From contig LIUG01000149.1 in assembly GCA_001462245.1 (NCBI GenBank), positions 468-44,076 of the forward strand: 43,609 bases of DNA, written 5' to 3'. A program made the position numbers and the translations under genes. The notes under the pieces were generated by a model, which was not told the DNA's origin, ran no database searches, and saw only the letters and a list, made by a program, of their open reading frames with translations. The stretch is from Candidatus Fibrimonas termitidis. Lineage in GTDB: Bacteria; Fibrobacterota; Fibrobacteria; Fibrobacterales; Fibrobacteraceae. Of the stretch, positions 17,015 to 24,945 are shown in pieces (the stretch's first letter is position 1; every line of letters begins with the position of its first letter).

Positions 17015-17693
17015 AAATTTATCCGTTACATTTCGTTCAAAAGGCGGAACAGTTCATGCTTTGAAAAATATCTGTTTTTCCCTTGATGAGGGTGATGTTT
17101 TAGCGCTTGCCGGTGAGTCCGGGAGTGGGAAGAGCACCATTGCAAATGCGTTGGTCGGGCTTGTTCCTTGGGAGCGTGGCGGAACTTATGAACTTTTTGG
17201 CGAGAACATAAATCCGTACCAAAAAAAATCCTTTTCCTTTGTTCGCAGCAAAATGCAAATGGCTTTTCAAGACCCGTATTCTTCGCTGAACCCGAGAAAC
17301 ACCGTTTTTGAAATTATCGCTGCTCCCCTGCTGGCAAAGGGTATCTCAAAAAGCAAAGCTGCCGAGAAAGCAAAAAAAATGTTGGATTTAGTTGGGCTTT
17401 CTAACGCAGATTTAAATAAATTTCCGCACGCTTTTTCCGGCGGGCAAAGGCAGCGCATAGGCCTAGCACGTGCCCTTGTGCTAGAGCCTAAAATTTTAAT
17501 TTGCGATGAAATAACCTCTGCGCTTGATGTTAGCGTGCAGGCTCAAATTCTGCACCTATTAAACAACCTGCGAAAGGAATTAAATCTTTCTTTAATTTTT
17601 ATTTCACATGATATCGCCGTTATGGAAATAATCGCGAATAAAATTTTGATGCTGAAAAACGGGGAAACCGTTCATTCTCGCTTGTTTACATAA
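16998..17693 (+). CDS. Oligopeptide-type ABC transporter ATPase (OppF/DppF-like), short form
   Basis: 231 residues from ATG 16998, which has GGAGG 9 nt upstream. Walker A is GESGSGKST, the Q-loop is MAFQDPYSSLNPR, the signature FSGGQRQR, Walker B LICDEITSALD and the H-loop FISHD. Walker B has ICDE-I where most paralogues have DEP. The protein ends shortly after the H-loop and lacks the ~70-residue C-terminal oligopeptide-transporter domain found in full-length OppF. It may still pair with the OppD-like protein it overlaps. Confidence 0.8.
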   Translation: MILNVENLSVTFRSKGGTVHALKNICFSLDEGDVLALAGESGSGKSTIANALVGLVPWERGGTYELFGENINPYQKKSFSFVRSKMQMAFQDPYSSLNPRNTVFEIIAAPLLAKGISKSKAAEKAKKMLDLVGLSNADLNKFPHAFSGGQRQRIGLARALVLEPKILICDEITSALDVSVQAQILHLLNNLRKELNLSLIFISHDIAVMEIIANKILMLKNGETVHSRLFT

Positions 17694-17809
17694 CAAAATA
17701 CTGTGTAAACCAGTGAAAAAACAATGCAAAATACGCCGGCAAAAATCCCGGCAAGACCTATTTTGCTCATTTCAGTAAAGTTAGCCAAAAAAACATTATT
17801 TTTTTTCAT
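17672..17809 (-). CDS. Possible small membrane protein (45 aa)
   Basis: The ATG overlaps the TGA of the upstream lipoprotein gene (ATGA), a common arrangement for translational coupling. The peptide has a polar start (MKKNNVFLANFTEMSK), one hydrophobic helix of ~22 residues (from IGLAGIFAGV to VFCYV) and a basic end (NKRE). It overlaps the last 22 bp of the convergent OppF-like gene. No homologue is recognised. Support is the start overlap and the membrane-segment design; it could still be chance. Confidence 0.35.
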   Translation of the reverse strand: MKKNNVFLANFTEMSKIGLAGIFAGVFCIVFSLVYTVFCYVNKRE

Positions 17810-19287
17810 GGGTATAATATAGAAAAAGTTTTTACAACAGAGCCTCCCGTGTAGATTCCGCCCTCATATAAGCCTAAGGCGTTTGCGGAACCTGAATGCG
17901 AACCCCCAGACGAGATTTTGAATATTCCTTTGCCGAGGAGGGGGCTGCTAATCAGCAAACTTCTTATGCTGCCTATAGTTTTGATAGTTAGCACTTCCGT
18001 GCCCAAATCCGACGATATGTTGATAAGTGTACCTGCCGGTACCGCATCGATTGCGGCAAGAAAAGCGGATTGCGCAGTATCGGAGGATTCAGGTGCTTTC
18101 ATCTTATCAGTGGTATAGCCGAGGCCAACGAGCAAGCCGCCTGTTATGTTAAGAGTGCGGTCAAAGTCTATGGAACGGTCTTTGCTGCCGGGTGAGGTTG
18201 GCCCGAATGCGACAAGATTGCCGCCGGACATTTCAATGCTTCCGTTGGAATCCACCGCATCGCCTTCCGACTCCACATAATATTCTCCGCCTGTTATGGT
18301 AAGCGTTCCGTCTATAGTCTCTTCTACATTTCCAACTCGCCTGCCACCTGAAATATTGATTCCGTCATCCGAGGATTTTATCTTCACAAAACCTCCGTTC
18401 AAATCTATGTCGTAAGATTCCAGCCCTTCATAGCATTTTGTTATATTTATCTCTCCGCCGTTGATAGTCAAACGCTTTTCCGCACGAATAGCATCATCTC
18501 CGCTGGAAATGGCAAACTTTCCGCTATTGATAGTCAATGTGCCGTTTGAGTGAATAGCGTCGTCGTTGCTGTCTATATCAAATGTCCCTGAATATATGGT
18601 TATATCGGAGGCAGCTTTTAAACCTTTTGAGCTTCCGGCAATATCCGGAATATTGCTCCCTCCGCCGGTTTTGATTTTAAAGGCAGCGTTGGATATGGAC
18701 AGGTTAGAAGCTTGAATGGCGTCTTTGTTGGCATCCACTTCTATTTCTCCACCTTCAATATTCAAGTTAGCACGGCTCACTATTCCTTTGTTTAGTTTGC
18801 TGTTTACGATAAGTTTGCCGGTACCTCTGATTGTCAAATCGCCTTGTGTGAGCAGGGTGGCACTCGGTTGTTTCTTGCTGTCTTTGCTGCCATAGGATAG
18901 GGAGTTCGTTGTATTTTCTGCGAGTTCCAAAGTGACTTTGGATTTTTTCATGCTCGCTAATGCGGCGTAATTTTTGCTAACAATACTAGCGCCATTCAAA
19001 ATAATAGTGACATCCAGGTCTTTTTCGGATACGGAAATGAAACCCGGGTTTAATGTTCCTTGTATTATATATGCCCCGCTGCCGGTGATTTCAACAATTG
19101 TTCCATAATAATAGTTTTGCACGATATTTACGTTCTTGCCCGCAAATTCTGCCGTTGTTTCCTTCAAGGCAATTACGGTGGTATCACCCATTGGAAGAAT
19201 GGCTGAGGCTTTTTTTTCATCGCAGCTTGATATACCCAAGCCAAGCATTAAACCCGCCAATACGAAAAACAACCTTTTCCTATTCAT
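17806..19287 (-). CDS. Lipoprotein with Cthe_2159-type beta-helix carbohydrate-binding domain
   Basis: 493 residues from ATG 19287, which has GGGGAG 5 nt upstream. The signal peptide ends in a lipobox (GISSC, Cys22), so it is membrane-anchored outside the cytoplasm. The body is a right-handed beta-helix: many short repeats of the type SNDDAIHSNGTLTINSGKF and SSDDGINISGG, as in the calcium- and polysaccharide-binding Cthe_2159 family (PF14262). Asp-rich DDAI/DDGI turns likely hold Ca2+. It probably binds acidic plant polysaccharide or the cell's own envelope. An isolated gene, possibly coupled to the small ORF at its end. Confidence 0.82.
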   Translation of the reverse strand: MNRKRLFFVLAGLMLGLGISSCDEKKASAILPMGDTTVIALKETTAEFAGKNVNIVQNYYYGTIVEITGSGAYIIQGTLNPGFISVSEKDLDVTIILNGASIVSKNYAALASMKKSKVTLELAENTTNSLSYGSKDSKKQPSATLLTQGDLTIRGTGKLIVNSKLNKGIVSRANLNIEGGEIEVDANKDAIQASNLSISNAAFKIKTGGGSNIPDIAGSSKGLKAASDITIYSGTFDIDSNDDAIHSNGTLTINSGKFAISSGDDAIRAEKRLTINGGEINITKCYEGLESYDIDLNGGFVKIKSSDDGINISGGRRVGNVEETIDGTLTITGGEYYVESEGDAVDSNGSIEMSGGNLVAFGPTSPGSKDRSIDFDRTLNITGGLLVGLGYTTDKMKAPESSDTAQSAFLAAIDAVPAGTLINISSDLGTEVLTIKTIGSIRSLLISSPLLGKGIFKISSGGSHSGSANALGLYEGGIYTGGSVVKTFSILYP

Positions 19288-19370
19288 CTTACTCCCCGAT
19301 TCAAAACCCATAAACGTATGCCGAATATAGTAAATTACCGAATTTTCTATTCTAGCTCGGTCGGAATTTA

Positions 19371-19952
19371 TTATACATCCACCGCAAAAAAATTATTCAT
19401 CCCGAATTGAAAATACCTATGCTCCATTTTTCCAAAACCGGCTTCTGCAAAAATTTCCGCTAAATCCTTTTTGTTAAAATATTGTTTATGATGTCTAATC
19501 TCTGTCTCGTTCACTATTCCTAATTTATAACTCAAAAATTCTAAAACAGGCTTTGCAGCTTTACTCGGCACAGTACCAATCAAAATACCCCCCGGCTCAT
19601 TTGCCGCTTTCTTTTTTAGCACACGGTGAATTTCCTTCAGAATATCAAGCGGCTTCTCCAGATGCTCCAAAACAGCCATCAAACTCACAACATCAAAAGA
19701 ATTGTCTTCAAAAGGCAGTTTATCGTTTAAGGTTGCAGATATGGTTTTTAATTTTGCAGTTTCCAAATCAGGAGCCTTAAAATCTATACCCACTCCGCTC
19801 GCTATATACGGTTCTACTGCTTTCAAAAATCTCGCTTCCCAACCGCAACCGACATCCAACAAACGAACTGATGAACCTATGCGATTCAATATCGGCAAAA
19901 CTTTTGCAATACGCCTTTTACGTAAAATAGGTTCCAGAAAGGGTTCTTTCAT
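19371..19952 (-). CDS. Class I SAM-dependent methyltransferase
   Basis: 193 residues, a compact Rossmann methyltransferase. Motif I is LLDVGCGWEARF (about residues 31-42), the acidic residue of motif II is in GVGIDFKAPD, and the post-I motif is FDVVSLMAVLEHL; HRVLKKK and GGILIGTVPS follow. This is the UbiE/COQ5-like Methyltransf_11 type. The substrate cannot be told from sequence. It is divergent from the first cysteine-leader operon and probably independent of it. Confidence 0.85.
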   Translation of the reverse strand: MKEPFLEPILRKRRIAKVLPILNRIGSSVRLLDVGCGWEARFLKAVEPYIASGVGIDFKAPDLETAKLKTISATLNDKLPFEDNSFDVVSLMAVLEHLEKPLDILKEIHRVLKKKAANEPGGILIGTVPSKAAKPVLEFLSYKLGIVNETEIRHHKQYFNKKDLAEIFAEAGFGKMEHRYFQFGMNNFFAVDV

Positions 19953-20017
19953 TTTGGTGCCTCTGAAGGCTAATATATAAATTAATTTGATAATAATTTT
20001 TTTTTTTTAAAATACCC

Positions 20018-20046
20018 TTGACAAATTTTTTTAAATTTTCTATATT
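20018..20046 (+). promoter_or_regulatory. Promoter of cysteine-leader operon A
   Basis: TTGACA at 20018-20023 and TATATT at 20041-20046 with a 17-bp spacer. The leader ATG begins 11 nt after the -10 box. The same box sequences and 11-nt distance recur at operons B and C. The implied transcript has a 5' UTR of only a few nucleotides. Confidence 0.85.
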
Positions 20047-20057
20047 TATCCCTGATT

Positions 20058-20126
20058 ATGACTTTAAACAACAAAATAGTACCCTTTGGACACCTGTTCT
20101 GCATGAACAGCTTGTGTTGTTGTTGA
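20058..20126 (+). CDS. Cysteine-rich leader peptide 1 (22 aa)
   Basis: Reads MTLNNKIVPFGHLFCMNS, then Leu-Cys-Cys-Cys (TTG TGT TGT TGT) and TGA. It shares the M-x-L-x-NK start, the His-Leu-x-Cys block and the final Leu-Cys3 with leaders 2 and 3 but is otherwise diverged. The start is too close to the -10 box for a Shine-Dalgarno. Three consecutive Cys codons just before the stop fit a ribosome-stalling sensor of charged tRNA-Cys. A short hairpin (GCAGA...TCTGC, 20150-20166) lies between it and the next gene. It would govern the HD-GYP, CooS-like and ABC-transporter genes downstream. Confidence 0.75.
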   Translation: MTLNNKIVPFGHLFCMNSLCCC

Positions 20127-20198
20127 ACATTTAAATTTTGTATTTCCGTTAGCAGATAATATTTCTGCAGAAGTTCCATTTTAACAATGAGGTTTATT

Positions 20199-21254
20199 GT
20201 GTCTTATATGCAGCCGAAGATAATTTTTGTAGTTGATGATAGCTCGGTTAACTTGACCAGAGCAAAACAGGTTTTGGAAGACAGCTACCGTGTTTTAACA
20301 TTGCTTTCCGCCGCGAGAATGTTTGCGCTCCTTGAAAGAGTTACGCCGGATATCATTTTGCTCGATATTGAAATGCCGGAAATGGATGGCTTCACAGCCT
20401 TGCAAAAATTAAAGGAATCCGAAAAAACAAAGCACATTCCGGTAATATTTTTAACCGGATCCGGCGTAGAATCCATGGAAACGCGCGGTTTGGAATTGGG
20501 CGCGGTGGATTTTGTGTTAAAACCTTTTTCTGATTCTGCTCTCCTAAAGCGTATCTCGCACCATTTACATATAAAAAAGTTTATCTATAAACAAACTCTT
20601 TTGCTAAAAGAGAAAACCCGGCAGCTTGAGCAACTGAATTCCAGTATTATATCAATTGTAGCCGAATTGGTGGAAAATCGAGATAGACCAACAGGCAAGC
20701 ATATTGAGCGTTCAACAAAATACCTAAGGATATTGATTGAAGCCATGCTGGAACGCAAAGTTTATGCAAATGAATTGCTGAATTGGGATATAGAAGTTGC
20801 AATAGCCTCGGCTCAGTTGCACGATGTAGGCAAAATTGCCATTTCGGATTTAATTTTGAACAAACCCGCCCGGTTAACCAAAGAAGAATACGAACAGATA
20901 AAAACTCATGCGGCAACCGGTGAGCAAATTATTGACAGTATGATTATGCAAACCAATGGTTGTGTTTTTTTGCAAAATGCGAAATACTTTGCCGGCTATC
21001 ACCACGAACACTGGGATGGCTCCGGTTATCCATACGGATTAAAAGAAGACAATATTCCTTTGCAGGGGCGTATAATGGCTATTGTAGATGTTTATGATGC
21101 GCTTGTTTCGGAGAGAGTTTACAAACAGGCTCTGTCGCACGAAGAGGCTGTGAACATTATTATGTCTGAAAAAGGAAAGTACTTTGACCCCAAAATCGCA
21201 GATGTATTTTTTGAAATTCATAACAGTTTTCAATCCGAGGCAATGAGGTTGTAA
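20199..21254 (+). CDS. Response regulator with HD-GYP phosphodiesterase domain (RpfG-like)
   Basis: 351 residues. The N-terminal receiver domain (FVVDDSSVN, phospho-acceptor in LLDIEMPEMDG near residue 54, Lys in KPFSD) joins a short helix to an HD-GYP domain. The latter has GKHIERSTKYL, the HD pair in LHDVGKI, and the full HHEHWDGSGYP motif, so c-di-GMP hydrolysis is expected. The GTG at 20199 is chosen because GAGG lies 6 nt upstream, the same arrangement as before the porin gene (ATGAGGTTT); ATG 20187 would use none. It is the first gene after cysteine leader 1, and cooS starts 1 nt after its stop. No histidine kinase gene is nearby. Confidence 0.88.
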   Translation: MSYMQPKIIFVVDDSSVNLTRAKQVLEDSYRVLTLLSAARMFALLERVTPDIILLDIEMPEMDGFTALQKLKESEKTKHIPVIFLTGSGVESMETRGLELGAVDFVLKPFSDSALLKRISHHLHIKKFIYKQTLLLKEKTRQLEQLNSSIISIVAELVENRDRPTGKHIERSTKYLRILIEAMLERKVYANELLNWDIEVAIASAQLHDVGKIAISDLILNKPARLTKEEYEQIKTHAATGEQIIDSMIMQTNGCVFLQNAKYFAGYHHEHWDGSGYPYGLKEDNIPLQGRIMAIVDVYDALVSERVYKQALSHEEAVNIIMSEKGKYFDPKIADVFFEIHNSFQSEAMRL

Positions 21255-21255
21255 T

Positions 21256-23250
21256 ATGAAAATTTATTATCACTACACCCACGGGGGCGGAGGCTCAAAA
21301 GATGCTATTAACGATTATGCTGCGGCTGTTGCCGAGTACAAAAAGACTTTTCCAAATAAAGAAGATGTAATTTCCTTCACTCCGGACCCAGCTGTAAAAG
21401 AAATGCTTATCAATATGCAGGAAAGCGGCATTGAAACAACATTTGACCGCTTTGATGCCCAAAAACCGCAATGCACATTTGGGATTGCAGGCGTGTGCTG
21501 CAAAAATTGCACAATGGGGCCTTGCAGAATAACAAAAAAGACATCCAGAGGCGTTTGCGGAGCAGATGCGGATACTATTGTTGCACGTAATTTGCTTAGG
21601 GCAATGGCTGCCGCTGTGTGCGGGCATGGCGCACGGGGAAGGGAAACCATGCTTGCTTTGAAATATGCCGGTGAAGGCAAATTGAATATGGAAATTGCAG
21701 GCAAAGACAAGGTTATAAAGACCGCTAAGGTTTTTGGGCTTGAAACCGAAGGGAAAACCATTAACGAACTTGCGGTTAAAATAGCCGATATCCTGCTTGA
21801 GGATTTGTCTAGAAGCGTTCCGGGCAAACATAAAACGCTTCACGCCTTTGCTCCTAAAGATAGAATTGAAACCTGGGAAAAGCACGATATTCTGCCGATT
21901 AGCGCATATCACGAAGCTTTTGAAGCTCTGCACAGAACAGGCACAGGCACTGATGGCGATTATGAAAATTTGCTAACTCAATATGAAAGATGCGGAGCCG
22001 CTTTTGCATGGTCAAGCGTTCTCGGCTCGTCTATCGCCAATGACAGCTTGTATGGACTGCCCGCAAGGAATACGCTTAAAGCAAATGTCGGCGCATTGGA
22101 AATGGGATATATCAATATTGCCGTGCACGGCCATTCCCCGCTTTTGGTGAAAGAAATAGTGAAGCAAGGCAGCAGCGAATATTTTATAAACTTGGCAATG
22201 GAGCGTGGTGCTTTGGGAATACGTTTTTACGGTATATGCTGCAGCGGTTTGTCTGCTATGTATAGGTATGGGAATGTAATCCCTCTTTCAAACGCTGTGG
22301 GCGCAGAGCTTGTGCTTGGTACCGGTGCGCTTGATTTGTGGGTTGCGGATATTCAGGATGTTTTTCCTTCCATTATGGATGTTGCCAAATGCTTTAAAAC
22401 GGTTGTTGTTACAACAAGCGATTCCGCAAGACTTAGAGGAGCGGAACATTATGGGCTTGCGCATGATCACTCAAATATCGGTGAAATTGAGGTGATAGCA
22501 AAAAAAATAATTGAAAGGGCAATAGAGAGTTTCCTGAACAGGCGTGATGTTCCCGTAAAAATACCCAAATACGAAATAGATGCCGAAATAGGTTTTTCTT
22601 TGGAATCCATCACAGAGTATTATGGCGGAATTTCAAATGTTGCGAATGCGCTCAAGGAAGGCGAGATAAAGGGAATTGTAAACCTTGTGGGGTGCAGCAA
22701 TCCACGGGTTATATATGAAAAGGCTGTTGTCGATGTTTGCGAAGAACTTATAAAAAATGATATTCTCGTGCTTACAAACGGTTGTGCTTCTTTTCCTCTT
22801 TTGAAATTGGGGTATTGCAATAAAAACGCATTGAAATTCGCAGGTTCGGGATTGAAAAAATTTTTGAAGAACGATTTGCCTCCGGTGTGGCATCTCGGCG
22901 AGTGCATTGATAACGCAAGGGCTTCTGCCATATTCAGAGCCTTGTCTAATGAACTCAGCACAGATATAAAAGATTTGCCTTTTGCATTTGCAAGCCCGGA
23001 ATGGTCAAATGAAAAAGGAATAGGGGCGGCACTTAGCTTCCGGCTCTTAGGCATAAACTCCTATCATTGCGTTTACCCGCCTATACAAGGCTCAGATAAT
23101 GTTATGAATTATATTTTTAACAAGTCTTCGGAAAAATTAGGTTCCAAAATGGTGGTTGAGGTTGACCACGCTAAATTGGCACAGAGAATTATATCGGACA
23201 TTACCGATAAAAGAAACTTTTTTCACTTCAACATAGGAGAGTTCCCATGA
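21256..23250 (+). CDS. Anaerobic carbon-monoxide dehydrogenase-like protein (CooS family), variant C-cluster
   Basis: 664 residues, about the size of CooS. D- and B-cluster cysteines are all present: C73, C81, C82, C85, C90 and C101. For the Ni-Fe-S C-cluster I see the HGH motif (291-293), C328/C329 (GICCSG), C480 (LVGCSNP), C510 (TNGCAS) and C550 (LGECIDN). The catalytic-site His124 and Lys587 (PEWSNEK) are also kept. The cysteine expected in the VDVQC-[IV]-[FY]-P motif (Cys333 of Carboxydothermus CODH-II, from recalled alignment) is Asp368 here (ADIQDVFP). No acetyl-CoA synthase, cooC, cooF or hydrogenase gene is near. It overlaps the substrate-binding protein gene by 4 bp inside the cysteine-leader operon, pointing to a role tied to sulfur uptake rather than energy metabolism. 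Confidence 0.9.
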   Translation: MKIYYHYTHGGGGSKDAINDYAAAVAEYKKTFPNKEDVISFTPDPAVKEMLINMQESGIETTFDRFDAQKPQCTFGIAGVCCKNCTMGPCRITKKTSRGVCGADADTIVARNLLRAMAAAVCGHGARGRETMLALKYAGEGKLNMEIAGKDKVIKTAKVFGLETEGKTINELAVKIADILLEDLSRSVPGKHKTLHAFAPKDRIETWEKHDILPISAYHEAFEALHRTGTGTDGDYENLLTQYERCGAAFAWSSVLGSSIANDSLYGLPARNTLKANVGALEMGYINIAVHGHSPLLVKEIVKQGSSEYFINLAMERGALGIRFYGICCSGLSAMYRYGNVIPLSNAVGAELVLGTGALDLWVADIQDVFPSIMDVAKCFKTVVVTTSDSARLRGAEHYGLAHDHSNIGEIEVIAKKIIERAIESFLNRRDVPVKIPKYEIDAEIGFSLESITEYYGGISNVANALKEGEIKGIVNLVGCSNPRVIYEKAVVDVCEELIKNDILVLTNGCASFPLLKLGYCNKNALKFAGSGLKKFLKNDLPPVWHLGECIDNARASAIFRALSNELSTDIKDLPFAFASPEWSNEKGIGAALSFRLLGINSYHCVYPPIQGSDNVMNYIFNKSSEKLGSKMVVEVDHAKLAQRIISDITDKRNFFHFNIGEFP

Positions 23251-24188
23251 GCAACATTCATTTAAAAATGCTCGCAGCAATAGTAACAATAGCAACAGTT
23301 ATTTCTCTGTTTGCTTGCAAAGAAGAAGCCAAAAAGCAAGACACGGTTAAAATCGGATATCTGCCGATTACCCACGCCTTGCCGCTTCTTGTTGCAAGTG
23401 AATTGCAAAAGGAATTCTCCAGCGAGGTCAATATTGAGCTTGTAAAGTTCGGTTCTTGGACTGAGCTTATGGATGCTCTAAATACCGGCAGAATAGACGG
23501 GGCTTCCGTTTTGGTTCAGCTTGCGATGAGGTCTAAAGAACTCGGCATAGGATTAAAAGCCGTAGCACTCGGGCACACCGATGGAAATGTTGTGATATCT
23601 TCAAAAAAAATCAACTCAACTACCGACTTAAAAGGCAAAACGGTTGCCATACCTGCCAGGCAATCATCTCATTTTTTGCTGATAAACCAAATGCTTAAAG
23701 AAGCCGGCATGAGCATAAATGATATTAACATTGTAGAACTTCCTCCGCCGGAAATGCCTTCTGCGCTTGCTTCCGGGCAAATTGACGCTTATTGCGTTGC
23801 CGAACCATTCGGAGCGAGAGCCGTTGCATTGGGAGCTGGAAATGTTTTATATGAATCGGTGGCTTTATGGAACCATTCCTTATGCTGCGTGCTTGTTTTA
23901 ACCGATAAATTTATCAATGGCAAAAAAGATGCTGCCAAAAAACTCGTTGCGGTATATAAAACCGCCGGAAAATATATCGGCAAGAATAAAGACCGGGTAT
24001 ATGAACTCACGAAAAAATATTTCAATAATATAGCCAAGGAAGTTTTTGATATTTCAATGCGCTGGATTGAATATGATGAGTTGGAGATAACAAAAGAATA
24101 TTACGAAGATTTAACCATAAGGATGAAGGAAGCAAAGCTATCCGATAATCCTCCGAGTTTTAGCGCTTTTGTGGATAACAACTTATGA
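23247..24188 (+). CDS. ABC transporter substrate-binding lipoprotein (SsuA/TauA/NrtA type)
   Basis: 313 residues with a lipoprotein signal ending LFAC (Cys24), so anchored in the inner membrane's periplasmic face or the outer membrane. The body has the NMT1/SsuA-like pattern: KIGYLPITHALPLLVA near the start, DLKGKTVAIP, and PPPEMPSALASGQIDAY, the stretch that lines the ligand cleft. Members bind sulfonates, nitrate, bicarbonate, thiamine precursors and others, and sequence alone does not say which. Location behind a Cys-rich leader favours a sulfur compound. Start and stop overlap both neighbours by 4 bp. Confidence 0.85.
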   Translation: MSNIHLKMLAAIVTIATVISLFACKEEAKKQDTVKIGYLPITHALPLLVASELQKEFSSEVNIELVKFGSWTELMDALNTGRIDGASVLVQLAMRSKELGIGLKAVALGHTDGNVVISSKKINSTTDLKGKTVAIPARQSSHFLLINQMLKEAGMSINDINIVELPPPEMPSALASGQIDAYCVAEPFGARAVALGAGNVLYESVALWNHSLCCVLVLTDKFINGKKDAAKKLVAVYKTAGKYIGKNKDRVYELTKKYFNNIAKEVFDISMRWIEYDELEITKEYYEDLTIRMKEAKLSDNPPSFSAFVDNNL

Positions 24189-24943
24189 AAAAAACACTCA
24201 GCGGTGCGGTAGGACTAATTGCTTTATTGACAATATGGCAACTTGCCGCATTAAAATACAATTCCGTGCTTTTTCCCGGCCCTTATGAGGTGATAAAAAG
24301 CTGGCTAGATCTATTTAAAGATGGTTCTATGACCGAGCATATAAAAACAAGTATGCTGAGATTTGCAATAGGATACATAGTTGCGGCGATATCCGGAATT
24401 GTGCTTGGGATGTTCTTTGGCTGGTTTAAAAAGTTATGGAATTTTTTTAATCCGGTAATACAGGTTATGCGTCCTATATCCCCAATTGCATGGATACCTT
24501 TTATTGTGCTATGGTTTGGGATAGGCGATATACCTGCCGTTGTGATTATTTTCCTCGCATCGTTTTACCCTGTATTGCTGTCCACAATAGCGGCAGTGGG
24601 GCGAGTAGATAAAATATACTTAAAGGTTGCGCAAAATTTTGCATTGACCAGATTTGAAACCCTCACAAAAATAGTTTTGCCGGCATCGTTCCCGCAAATT
24701 TCCACAGGGCTTCATCAGGCGATAGGCACAGGATGGGTATTCCTTGTAGCCGGCGAAATGATAGGTTCTCAATCGGGGCTTGGTTTTTTGATTATTGATT
24801 CAAGAAATAATCTAAGACCGGATTGGCTGCTTGCTGCTATACTCACCATAGGCATCATAGGTTTGCTTTTGGACGAATTGATTAAATGGATTGAAAAGCA
24901 GATATATATTAAATGGGGTGCCACGGAAAAACACGAGGGATAG
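24185..24943 (+). CDS. ABC transporter permease (SsuC/TauC type)
   Basis: 252 residues with about six hydrophobic segments. The cytoplasmic coupling loop near residues 150-185 (AQNFALTRFETLTKIVLPASFPQISTG, EAA-type) and AGEMIGSQSGLGFLI are typical for the SsuC/TauC permease family. It forms the membrane channel with the ATPase at 24946-25716 and receives substrate from the lipoprotein encoded just upstream. The start overlaps that gene by 4 bp (ATGA). Confidence 0.88.
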   Translation: MKKTLSGAVGLIALLTIWQLAALKYNSVLFPGPYEVIKSWLDLFKDGSMTEHIKTSMLRFAIGYIVAAISGIVLGMFFGWFKKLWNFFNPVIQVMRPISPIAWIPFIVLWFGIGDIPAVVIIFLASFYPVLLSTIAAVGRVDKIYLKVAQNFALTRFETLTKIVLPASFPQISTGLHQAIGTGWVFLVAGEMIGSQSGLGFLIIDSRNNLRPDWLLAAILTIGIIGLLLDELIKWIEKQIYIKWGATEKHEG

Positions 24944-24945
24944 AT

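Noticed and set aside
21256-23250. CooS as part of a Wood-Ljungdahl or CO-respiration cluster.
   Set aside because: No acetyl-CoA synthase, corrinoid protein, cooC, cooF or hydrogenase gene is present, and the operon links to an ABC importer behind a Cys leader.
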